DNA of 23,378 bases. Source: Gemmatimonadota bacterium. GTDB lineage: Bacteria > Gemmatimonadota > Gemmatimonadetes > Gemmatimonadales > GWC2-71-9. The stretch lies in the NCBI GenBank assembly GCA_003221085.1, contig QHUD01000195.1, positions 1 through 23,378 on the forward strand, in the 5' to 3' direction. Of this stretch, positions 16,421 through 23,378 are shown piece after piece. Position 1 is the first letter of the stretch. Every line of letters starts with the position of its first letter. Both the position numbers and the translations under genes were made by a program. The notes below the pieces were generated by a model. It saw only the letters and a list, made by a program, of their open reading frames with translations. It did not search any database and was not told where the DNA came from.

Positions 16421-18702
16421 CCCTCACCCAGCACGACCGCTGTGATCAATTCGACGTGCGGCGCATCGGCGCAGGTCGCCACGGGCGGCATGCGCTCGTG
16501 CCAGGCCAGCACGTCGCGCACCGCGAGCGGCGCACGGCGAGCCAGTAGATCTTCGAGCCACAGCTCTTCTCCGGCAGTCATGCCGAGCGCGAGTCGCGAG
16601 ACGAGACCATCGAGGCGGGCCAGGTCGGCGTGGCGCCGCCGGGTGGCGGCGCGGCGCGCGGCGGTCAGCACCCACGGGATGAGGCGGCGACTCAGGCGAT
16701 CGCGATGGGCCGCGCGCCAGCGGGCGTCCTCGAGTGCCGCGAGCCGGCCACGCAGGAGCGGCGCCGCCCGTCGGATCGCCTGCGCGAGCGCCGCCCGGTC
16801 GAGCGGGGCCGGGTCCGCCCCGGACGCCTGCTCGAGCAGTCGTGTGGCCCGCGTGGGATCGGCCCGCGCACCCCCCTGCGTCACCACCACCCCCTCGACC
16901 AGACGCCCCAGTCGCACGACCAGCACGACCGCGGGCCCTGGGGACACGACTGCCGCGCAGGTCCCTGGTGCTGCGGGAGGTCCGACTCGGGCGGCGAGAT
17001 CCTGCAGCCGATCGCACCAATCGAACCCGTGCGGGCCGGCGTCGGCGTGGCGTTGCAGTCGTCGCTTCGCGACCAGGCGGCGCTCCATCGCCAGCGCCAC
17101 GGCGAGCGGCTGCGGCGGGAAAAACGTGACCGCCTCGATCCGCTCGTGGGGCGAGCCGGCGCGATCGATCCGGCCCACGCGCTGCGCCAGCCGGGCGGGG
17201 CTCCAGGGCAGATCGTAGTGGATCACGCGCGCGGCGTCCTGGAGATTCAGACCTTCGCTCAGGAGGTCGGTTGCGACGAGGACGTCGGTCTCGAGTGCGC
17301 GGGCAGGCGGGGGAGCTCCCTGCGCGCGTGGCGCGAATGCGCGCAACACGTCGTCACGCCCGGCGGGCTCGCTCCCGAACCAGCCCCGCTCTCCCGTCAC
17401 CGCCGCGAGGCGGCGGCCGCGGAGGCGGCGCATCAGGTGATGCACGGTGGCCAGGGACTGAACGAAGACGATCGTCTTGCCGGCGCGCGCGTCGAGCAGG
17501 CGTGTCAGCGCGTCCGCTTTAGGATCGTCGGGTGACGCGGCCAGAGCCCGCAGACGCCACACGTTCTCACGGTCGCGCTCGGTCGCGGCGCCGGGTCCGG
17601 CCGGCAGGACCAGCGGGAAGAACGCGAGCTGCAACTCGCCCGATCCGGCGGGGAACAAGCGCCTGAAGTCGCGGCGCCCGAGCGTCCTTCCTTGCGCCGC
17701 GGCCGTGACACCCAGCTCGAGGAACGCGTCGTACCGATCGAGGCTCGCGCGAAACGCGGGCAGGCTCGAGGCGAGCTGCGACAGGAGCAGCAGGCGAAAC
17801 AGGGCGGCCGCGTCGCCGCCCGCCTCGATCCGGGAGATTCCCATGACGAGCTCGTGGAGCTCCGCATCGGGCGCCGCGCCGACGCGGATCGCGTCGTTCC
17901 CCGCGTGACCGGGGAAGGAAAGCACGGCCGGCGCGGCGCCATAGCCCTGCTGCACGCGCTCGCGCGAGCGCGACACACTCAGCCGGGCCGCGGCGGCCGT
18001 GACCGCGTGCCGATCGGCGTCGCCCTGCGCCGCGCCCCACAATGATGGTACGCCCAGTGCCGTGAGGTCGTGGTCGCGCAGAAAGAGGCGAAACAAATGA
18101 AACAGGTCGGCGATTCGGTTGTGCACCGGTGTGGCCGTGACGAGGAGGACGCGCGAACCGACGACGAGCTTGGCGAGCGCGCGGTAGCGGTTGGTGGCGG
18201 GATTTCGGAAGCGGTGCGCTTCGTCGATGATCCAAAGGCGGCAACGGGCGGCAGAGGGCGGCAAGGGGCGGCACCGGGTCATGCTGAGAGACTCGTGCGT
18301 GATGATCGGGGCATCGGTGTCATACCGCTCCAACAAACTGCGCCATTGGTCCACCAGCACGGCCGGCACGACCAGCGCGAACGGCTCGCCGAGCGCGAGG
18401 GCGACGGCGAGCGCGACGTACGACTTGCCGAGCCCGACGGCGTCCGCGAGCAGGGCGCCGCTGTAGCGCCCCAGGATGCCGACCAATCGGCGAGCGGCGG
18501 GGACCTGATGCGGTGCGAGCCACGCCGGCGACCGTGCCTCGCCCTCGAGCGCGAGCGGCGCGAGGTCGAGCAGCGCGCGCGCCCCGAGCGCCGCGACCGC
18601 CGGCGCCGGGCCGACCGTCCCCGCCGTGAGGAGACAGGCGAGTGGCTCCGGGACCGCTGCGAGGTGCTCAGACAGGATCCGCGGCGGATGCGTCCAGGGC
18701 AC
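16411..18702 (-). CDS. SNF2-type helicase of a methylase-helicase module
   Basis: 763 residues from GTG 18702 (35-base overlap with the methylase gene; start uncertain). Helicase superfamily 2, SNF2/HepA class. Domain 1 has LLADAVGLGKSYVALAVAL (Walker A, ~85-103), IIDEAHRFRNP (DEAH box, ~158-168) and LLVTATPVHNR (motif III, ~187-197). Domain 2 has GKTIVFVQSLATVHHLM, TDVLVATDLLSEGLNLQDA and LAQRVGRIDRAGSPHE (motif VI). The C-terminal ~200 residues are helical and arginine-rich, without a recognisable nuclease. With the upstream DNA methylase this resembles the drmD/drmMI genes of class 1 DISARM, or a translocase for a type IIG/III-like restriction system. A decamer repeat array encodes a basic insert just before the DEAH box. 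Confidence 0.88.
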   Translation of the reverse strand: MPWTHPPRILSEHLAAVPEPLACLLTAGTVGPAPAVAALGARALLDLAPLALEGEARSPAWLAPHQVPAARRLVGILGRYSGALLADAVGLGKSYVALAVALALGEPFALVVPAVLVDQWRSLLERYDTDAPIITHESLSMTRCRPLPPSAARCRLWIIDEAHRFRNPATNRYRALAKLVVGSRVLLVTATPVHNRIADLFHLFRLFLRDHDLTALGVPSLWGAAQGDADRHAVTAAAARLSVSRSRERVQQGYGAAPAVLSFPGHAGNDAIRVGAAPDAELHELVMGISRIEAGGDAAALFRLLLLSQLASSLPAFRASLDRYDAFLELGVTAAAQGRTLGRRDFRRLFPAGSGELQLAFFPLVLPAGPGAATERDRENVWRLRALAASPDDPKADALTRLLDARAGKTIVFVQSLATVHHLMRRLRGRRLAAVTGERGWFGSEPAGRDDVLRAFAPRAQGAPPPARALETDVLVATDLLSEGLNLQDAARVIHYDLPWSPARLAQRVGRIDRAGSPHERIEAVTFFPPQPLAVALAMERRLVAKRRLQRHADAGPHGFDWCDRLQDLAARVGPPAAPGTCAAVVSPGPAVVLVVRLGRLVEGVVVTQGGARADPTRATRLLEQASGADPAPLDRAALAQAIRRAAPLLRGRLAALEDARWRAAHRDRLSRRLIPWVLTAARRAATRRRHADLARLDGLVSRLALGMTAGEELWLEDLLARRAPLAVRDVLAWHERMPPVATCADAPHVELITAVVLGEGHS
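18236..18278 (+). repeat. Decamer tandem repeat inside the SNF2 gene
   Basis: Four units close to GGGCGGCAAG (ten-base period, first unit nine) run through the helicase coding sequence. On the coding strand they give TRCRPLPPSAARCRLW, immediately before IIDEAHRF. No facing arm is seen nearby. Confidence 0.7.
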
Positions 18703-21700
18703 GGCGGTCCGCGGCCTCGAGCTGGTACATGTCGGCGATGGCGCCGTCGTCCGAAGCGTTCGCGCGGCCCTGCTCTGCAAGGGTGCGCCAGGCCACCGGG
18801 TTCGCGGGTGGAAGAGGGAGCTCCCGCACGACGCGCGCGTTGAACCGGCGGAACCCGCCGCGCGCCGGATCGGCGGAGAGACGCGCGAGAGCGGTGAGCC
18901 AGCGGGAGTTGAAGAGCGCCGCCAGCGCGAACGCGTCGTCCGCGGTGCGGGTCGCGATGCCGTACACGGTATTCAACGGGACCACACCAGCCTCGGGCAC
19001 GACGGCGGTGAGTCGCCGGGCGAGGTCGGGCCAGATCACCCGGTACGGGGCGTCAGCCAGGGCGAGGCGGAACAGCTGCCACGCAGGACCCGCGCGATAG
19101 TCGCAGCGACGGCGGAGGCGCTCGATATGCGGGTCGAGCGCGCGCGCCAGGTCGGGCGGGAGGCGGGCGAGCGGCCGGCCGTTGGGCCCGTGCGTCCACA
19201 GCAGGTGGGCGCGCGGCGTCGCTCGCCACGGCCTCAGGTCTCGACCGCGGACGACCGGCCGGGTCGAGGGTCCCGGATGCGCCACCAGGAAGAGATCGTC
19301 CGCCCCGGTCTTCACGCCGAGCTGCGGCGTCCAGCGATCGCCCACCGTCGGACAGACGGCTCGCAGGTGGCGGGCGACCCGCGTGGCCCCACCTGCCAGG
19401 ATCCAGGGACCGTCGGCCGCGAGGGCGCGCTGCGGCATCGCAGGGGCTCGGGTCTTGGGCCCAAGGGCAGTGGCCACGCGCTCGCGGCCCGTCGGCTCGA
19501 TCCGCGCGGCCACGAGCGCCATGGGGTAGACCGCGGCTCCGCCGCCGAACGCCCCCGCCTGGTCGACCGGCGCCACCCGCTCGAGGCGCGTGCTGGCGAC
19601 GAGCCGTCGCCGCAGTGGCTCCGCGTAGCCGCTCGACGCGAGCTTGGCCGGGACGAGGAGCGCCACTGCTCCACCGGGAGCGGCGAGCTCGAGCGCGCGC
19701 TCCACGAAGGCGACCGCAAGATCCGGCAGGTGCGCGAAGCCGGGCCCGCGCGCCGGCCGCCACGTGGCATAGCGCGTCGCCAGCGTCTCCCGCACCTGGG
19801 CGGGCACGCGCTCGCCGCGGACCCAGGGCGGGTTCCCGGCGACGAGGTCGAACCCGCCGCGTGCCAGGATGTCGGCGAAGTGTGATTCGAACGCGAAGAA
19901 CGGGGCACCGCCCTCCCGCGAGAGCCGACGCGCGGCCGCCCGGAGCTCGCGGCGACTGGCGCGCACTCGCCGCAGCAGCGCTCGCTCGTCCGGCCGGAGC
20001 CCGCGACGCCGTCCGAACAGATCGCGATCCTTACCCGCGGCGACCAGCTCGGCGGCACGCCGCTCGAGCGCGGCGACCACTGCGGCGAACAAGCGCCGGG
20101 CAAGCGCCGACTCGGCAGCGGCGAGTTCGCTCAGCGCCTGCCGCTTGGCCGGTCCGGCAAGGCTGAACAGCGCGCGCCGGGCCGTGGTGAGCCGCTCCAC
20201 TTCCGCTGCAGGGACCGTCGTGGTCGCCGCGCCGCCCAGTGCGCGCGCGAGCGTGAGCGGATCGAGCAGCGCGTCCCCTTGCCGTACATGTCCGTCGAGG
20301 TTCGGCAGCGGGGCAATGCGTGCCAGGTCGGTCTCGTCCTGGTCCGCCACGAGGGCAAGCCACAGCCGCAGCTCGGCGAGCCGCACGGCGGTGAGCTTCA
20401 GATCGACGCCGAAGAGCGAATGCGCCACCACGTCGCGGCGTACCAAGGGGGCTGGTCCCTCGCCCGCGGCGCAGCGCAGCTGCGTGAGCTCTTCCAGCGC
20501 GCCCAGCAGAAACGCCCCGGAGCCGACCGCCGGGTCGAGCACTGCGACGCGGCGCAGATCGGGCCGGGGCCCGGCGGGCGGCTCGCCGTCGTGCATCCAG
20601 CGCTCCGCGGCCGTGGGGGCCAGGTCGAAACGGTGGACGAGGAGCGCGTTCAGGCCGGCGCGCACGATTTCGCGCACCAAGGCGGCCGGCGTGTAGTAGC
20701 TGCCGCTCGCACGCCGCTCGGCGGGGTCCATCACGCCCTCGAACACCCGGCCCAGCATGTCGGGCGCGACGCAGTTATTCCCGTCTTCCTCTTCTCGCGC
20801 CGAGAAGTGGAACCGCTCGAACAGCTCGTCGAACGCGTCGCGCCAGTCGGTGTTGGTCCAGCAGGCCGGGCCGTCGCGGCGCTCGAGCGCGGTGGGCTCG
20901 AACAGCCCACCGTTCAGGAACGGCAGGCGGCCCAATGCGCGCGCCGCGCCGGAGCGGACGGCCGCCGGGCGGTTGAGGGCACCGAAGCACAGCGGATCGA
21001 AGACCTGACGGTGGAAGTGACGTCGGCCGGCGACGCTCTCATCGAAGCGGTGGATCAGGTAGCGCCGGTCGCCGTCCAGCCAGCCTTTCGCCTGCACGAA
21101 ATAGAGGAACAACACACGGGTGAGCGCGGTGAGCGCGAGGGCATGCCGCTCGGTCCGGCTGCGCGGGGTGGTGAGCCGGTCTGTCAGCCGCTCCAACGTG
21201 GCTCGGAAGGCCCGAAAGAACCGTGGGGTGACCCCTTCGCTCGCGAGCGCTTCGCCGATGCGCAGGCTGAGTGCGAGCGAGGTTTCGCCCGCCAGGGGGC
21301 GGAACCGCTCCAACGTGTCGAGCGAGCTGCCCGGTGGTCGCTCGAGGGGCACCGTGACGAGGCGGACCGCGGGGCCGCCCCGGCCGCCGCGTTCCCCGCG
21401 CGCGGTCGCGCGCCAGCTCCCACAGACCAGGCGCCGCGGGCCCGAGCCGAGTGCACACGCGAGTCCCCGCTCGGCCTGCGCGGCCAGACGCTGCGCCGCC
21501 GCGCGGACCGCCCGCTCGGGGTTGCGGGCCTCGATCGCGAACACGCGGAACGCTTCGTGACGTGCCACGAGCGCCGCTCGGATGACCCCCGCCGCCTCCG
21601 CCTGCGCCGGACCGAGCCAGGGTCCGGGTGGCACGGGCTCCCACGCCGCGTGAAACCCGAGCGCCCCAAAGAGGTGGCGAAGATCGTCGATCTGCTCGGT

Positions 21701-21727
21701 GCGGGCGAGAAGTTCCCGCAGCACCAC
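18668..21727 (-). CDS. Eco57I-type N6-adenine DNA methylase, putative defence protein
   Basis: 1019 residues. The methylase core is clear: motif X SGSYYTPAALVREIV (~341-355), SAM-binding motif I AVLDPAVGSGAFLLGAL (~395-411), and catalytic motif IV LVAGNPPWVRGE (~628-639), the N-P-P-W form of N6-adenine (gamma) methylases. LFLYFVQAKGWL (~206-217) and LPFLNGGLFEP (~268-278) are shared with type IIG and PglX-like enzymes. A long charged helical insertion (~508-605) separates motifs. The C-terminal ~370 residues include RPVVRGRDLRPWRA, typical of TaqI-like target recognition domains. The N-terminal ~130 residues contain FRVFAIEARNP, where a PD-(D/E)xK nuclease would need E-x-K; I see no lysine, so nuclease activity is doubtful. 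Overlaps the downstream SNF2 helicase gene, so one operon. Confidence 0.88.
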   Translation of the reverse strand: MVLRELLARTEQIDDLRHLFGALGFHAAWEPVPPGPWLGPAQAEAAGVIRAALVARHEAFRVFAIEARNPERAVRAAAQRLAAQAERGLACALGSGPRRLVCGSWRATARGERGGRGGPAVRLVTVPLERPPGSSLDTLERFRPLAGETSLALSLRIGEALASEGVTPRFFRAFRATLERLTDRLTTPRSRTERHALALTALTRVLFLYFVQAKGWLDGDRRYLIHRFDESVAGRRHFHRQVFDPLCFGALNRPAAVRSGAARALGRLPFLNGGLFEPTALERRDGPACWTNTDWRDAFDELFERFHFSAREEEDGNNCVAPDMLGRVFEGVMDPAERRASGSYYTPAALVREIVRAGLNALLVHRFDLAPTAAERWMHDGEPPAGPRPDLRRVAVLDPAVGSGAFLLGALEELTQLRCAAGEGPAPLVRRDVVAHSLFGVDLKLTAVRLAELRLWLALVADQDETDLARIAPLPNLDGHVRQGDALLDPLTLARALGGAATTTVPAAEVERLTTARRALFSLAGPAKRQALSELAAAESALARRLFAAVVAALERRAAELVAAGKDRDLFGRRRGLRPDERALLRRVRASRRELRAAARRLSREGGAPFFAFESHFADILARGGFDLVAGNPPWVRGERVPAQVRETLATRYATWRPARGPGFAHLPDLAVAFVERALELAAPGGAVALLVPAKLASSGYAEPLRRRLVASTRLERVAPVDQAGAFGGGAAVYPMALVAARIEPTGRERVATALGPKTRAPAMPQRALAADGPWILAGGATRVARHLRAVCPTVGDRWTPQLGVKTGADDLFLVAHPGPSTRPVVRGRDLRPWRATPRAHLLWTHGPNGRPLARLPPDLARALDPHIERLRRRCDYRAGPAWQLFRLALADAPYRVIWPDLARRLTAVVPEAGVVPLNTVYGIATRTADDAFALAALFNSRWLTALARLSADPARGGFRRFNARVVRELPLPPANPVAWRTLAEQGRANASDDGAIADMYQLEAADRRALDASAADPV

Positions 21728-21814
21728 GGAACCCCTGGTTCGGACGCGACCAAGGTGGGGCGAAGCGCTACTGGATTAGGTACCGCGATGTTGCGAGGGG
21801 GACCCGATTACTGC

Positions 21815-21880
21815 CGGGATGCGAGATGCGAGATGCGGGATGGGAGGCTGATCGAACGCATCTCGCATCCCGCATCCCGT
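21815..21880. repeat. Inverted heptad hairpin between DUF4097 and methylase genes
   Basis: Left arm 21815-21842 is four CGRGATG heptads. Right arm 21858-21879 is three facing units (CATCTCG, CATCCCG, CATCCCG), with a loop of about 15 bases. It begins five bases after the DUF4097 stop codon on the minus strand and may act as a transcript-end hairpin between two same-strand genes. Confidence 0.88.
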
Positions 21881-21884
21881 GTTG

Positions 21885-22667
21885 TTAGGTGCTCTTTCTC
21901 AGCCTGATGCTCCCATTCACCGTCTCGAGCGCGAGTCGTCTCCCCCCACTCCCGATCGTGCCGTGCAGCCGGCGGGGGCCGAACCGTCCCGTGACCATGA
22001 GCGGGAAATCGGTCTCAATGTCGCCGTTGACGGTCGAGGCGCGGACCTCGGTGGATAGGCCAGCCGGAAGATCGAGGGTGATCCCGCCGTTGACGGTGCG
22101 GAACTCGATACCGTCGCTCCACGTCGCGCGGCCGAGCGAGGCCACGATCTCGCCGTTCACCGTCTGCGCCTCGGCGTAGCCTGCGGTGGAAATCCTGATG
22201 CTGCCGTTCACCGTGGTGGCTTCTACGTCGCCCGTGAGGTCGGCCGCGGCCACGTCGCCATTCACCGTCTTCCCCGCGAACCGCACGGTCGCGGGCACGC
22301 GGACGGTGAAATCGACCGTCACGTCGTTGTCGTGCACGTTCATGTGGCCGCCACGGCCCGCGTCGCAGCTGTTCTCCCGGCGACCGTCGCTGGGGTACAC
22401 CGCGCAGATCGTGACGCCGTCCTCGTGCTCCACGACCTCGATTTTCACGTCGTCGGGGTCGCTCCTGCGCGCGTGCTTCACGGCGGTGACCTCGACGTCG
22501 CCCGAGCCGGCGACGGCGCGGATGTCGCCGTTTACGCCTTTGATCTCGATCGACTTGCCCGGAGCGACTTTGCCCTTCCAGTGGAACTCGCCCTGTGCGG
22601 CTGCCGCGCGCGGTGCCAGAGCCCAGCCAGCTGCGGTGGCGAGCAGCGCCAGTAGAGAAACGCGCAT
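21885..22667 (-). CDS. Secreted DUF4097-type beta-repeat protein
   Basis: 260 residues with a signal peptide (MRVSLLALLATAAGWALAPR, then AAAAQ with likely cleavage after an alanine). The rest is a run of short beta repeats, each centred on VNG: KGVNGDI, KTVNGDV, TTVNGSI, QTVNGEI, RTVNGGI, STVNGDI and ETVNGSI, spaced mostly 15-25 residues. This is the DUF4097 (putative adhesin/beta-solenoid) pattern. It acts outside the cytoplasm; the molecular role is not known. An unusually good ribosome site, AGGAGGA (22674-22680), lies six bases before the ATG and inside the end of the upstream paralogue; the stop and start overlap as TAATG. The two are therefore one translationally coupled operon. Confidence 0.9.
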   Translation of the reverse strand: MRVSLLALLATAAGWALAPRAAAAQGEFHWKGKVAPGKSIEIKGVNGDIRAVAGSGDVEVTAVKHARRSDPDDVKIEVVEHEDGVTICAVYPSDGRRENSCDAGRGGHMNVHDNDVTVDFTVRVPATVRFAGKTVNGDVAAADLTGDVEATTVNGSIRISTAGYAEAQTVNGEIVASLGRATWSDGIEFRTVNGGITLDLPAGLSTEVRASTVNGDIETDFPLMVTGRFGPRRLHGTIGSGGRRLALETVNGSIRLRKST

Positions 22668-23378
22668 TATCGGTCCTCCTCGTGGTCCTTGTGCTTGTCT
22701 CTATCCGCGTCTTTGGACAACTGCCCCGGACGGCAAATCCTGATGTCGCCGCTGAACGACTCGAGCTCGAGCCGGGCGCTGCCCGAGCCGATGGTGAAGC
22801 TGAAGCGGTGCTTCGTCCTTCCCGTCAGCTGCACGGGAAAGCAGGCGCTGAAATCGCCGTTGAAGGTCGAGACGGACACGGAGACGTTGGCCTTCTCGGG
22901 GACCGACACCCGCACGTCGCCGTCATGCGTCCCGAACCGATAGCGGCCGCCGTCCTTGATCGTCCCGTCGTACGTGATGTCCCCGTTGACCGTGTTCGCT
23001 TCGGCATTGGCCGATTCGATCTGAATGAGCGTGACGTCGCCGTTCACAGTTTCCGCGGTGAGGTCGCCCGAGATGTCCGTCGCCCGGACCTCCTCGTTGA
23101 CGCTGCTCAAGGCGATACGGCCGCGCGCCTTCTCGAGTGTCACGGCGCCCATGACGGACTTGAGCGACACGTTGCCCGACCCCCCCAGGACGGTGATCTC
23201 GCCCTGCACCGTCTCGGCGCTGATCTCGTTCTGGGCGCCGTCCACCTTGATGTCGGTGTAGACGCCGGAGAGGTTCAGGGCCATCCACGCCGGCACGGTG
23301 ACGGCGTAGTCGATCTGCGACGGCCCGCGCCGTCCCGGATCGGCCTTCACACGGACGACCAGATCCGACGCGTCGACG
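22667..23378 (-). CDS. DUF4097-type beta-repeat protein (N-terminus beyond window)
   Basis: At least 236 residues are in the window; the frame is open to the right edge (DASDLVVRVKADPGRRG), so the N-terminus and any signal peptide lie outside. Repeats match its neighbour: SAETVQGEIT, SSVNEEVRA, AETVNGDVTL, ANTVNGDITY, STFNGDFSA and ESFSGDIRI. The extreme C-terminus is a charged lysine/aspartate/histidine tail (KDADRDKHKDHEEDR). DUF4097 fold, probably extracytoplasmic. It is a paralogue of the downstream gene by tandem duplication. The gene upstream of it, not visible here, would be the best clue to the role. Confidence 0.88.
   Translation of the reverse strand, partial: VDASDLVVRVKADPGRRGPSQIDYAVTVPAWMALNLSGVYTDIKVDGAQNEISAETVQGEITVLGGSGNVSLKSVMGAVTLEKARGRIALSSVNEEVRATDISGDLTAETVNGDVTLIQIESANAEANTVNGDITYDGTIKDGGRYRFGTHDGDVRVSVPEKANVSVSVSTFNGDFSACFPVQLTGRTKHRFSFTIGSGSARLELESFSGDIRICRPGQLSKDADRDKHKDHEEDR
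22674..22680 (-). promoter_or_regulatory. Strong Shine-Dalgarno for the second DUF4097 gene
   Basis: AGGAGGA on the minus strand, six bases before the ATG at 22667, inside the 3' end of the preceding gene. It is the clearest ribosome site in the window; several other genes have none. Confidence 0.8.

Noticed and set aside
16411..21727. Complete DISARM system
   Set aside because: Neighbours are an antiporter and DUF4097 genes; drmA, drmB and drmC are not in the window.
18626..21907. Two long plus-strand frames opposite the methylase
   Set aside because: Low-complexity arginine-rich translations; the minus strand holds clear methylase motifs.

Overview
This window looks like a chromosomal segment of a high-GC, probably free-living bacterium. 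The very high GC, frequent GTG/TTG starts, tandem DUF4097 genes and in-frame short tandem repeats in otherwise ordinary genes would fit Gemmatimonadota or a similar soil/sediment lineage. That assignment is an inference, because no rRNA or other taxonomic marker is present. Genes are tightly packed, no gene-free stretch exceeds 300 bases, and I see no tRNA, rRNA, insertion sequence or CRISPR array.

Layout. Positions 1-4483 (minus) carry an inducible-mutagenesis cassette: an ImuB-like inactive Y-family polymerase, a small conserved-looking protein, and the error-prone polymerase DnaE2, which runs off the left edge. No imuA is seen. A DUF72 gene diverges from it (4581). Next come three tandem relatives of one unrecognised helix-turn-helix family (5635-6806), one of which lacks the helix-turn-helix. 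A 44-residue zinc ribbon and a PA0069-type radical SAM protein follow (minus), then an APC amino-acid permease (minus). A DUF47/PhoU-like gene and a PiT phosphate transporter (plus) form a two-gene operon. An aminotransferase, an ornithine-cyclodeaminase-like enzyme and a membrane phospho-acceptor protein without an ATPase domain form a compact minus-strand operon behind a HAD phosphatase. A CPA1 sodium/proton antiporter points the other way. The right side holds a two-gene putative defence module (Eco57I-type DNA methylase plus SNF2 helicase, minus) and two DUF4097 genes, the second cut by the right edge.

The most unusual signal is a set of short tandem-repeat arrays, often arranged as facing inverted pairs able to fold into hairpins. 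Heptads of the form CGRRRTG occur in dnaE2, in its leader, twice in the small mutasome gene, as an in-frame hairpin inside imuB, and beside the methylase. An octad-like version forms a 27/30-matching inverted repeat containing the start codon of the radical SAM gene. A decamer version lies just before the DEAH box in the SNF2 gene. All of those inside genes keep the reading frame, so they behave like tiny mobile or slippage-generated protein-adding elements. The other candidate of interest is the methylase-helicase pair, which resembles the drmMI/drmD part of class 1 DISARM without the rest of that system in view.
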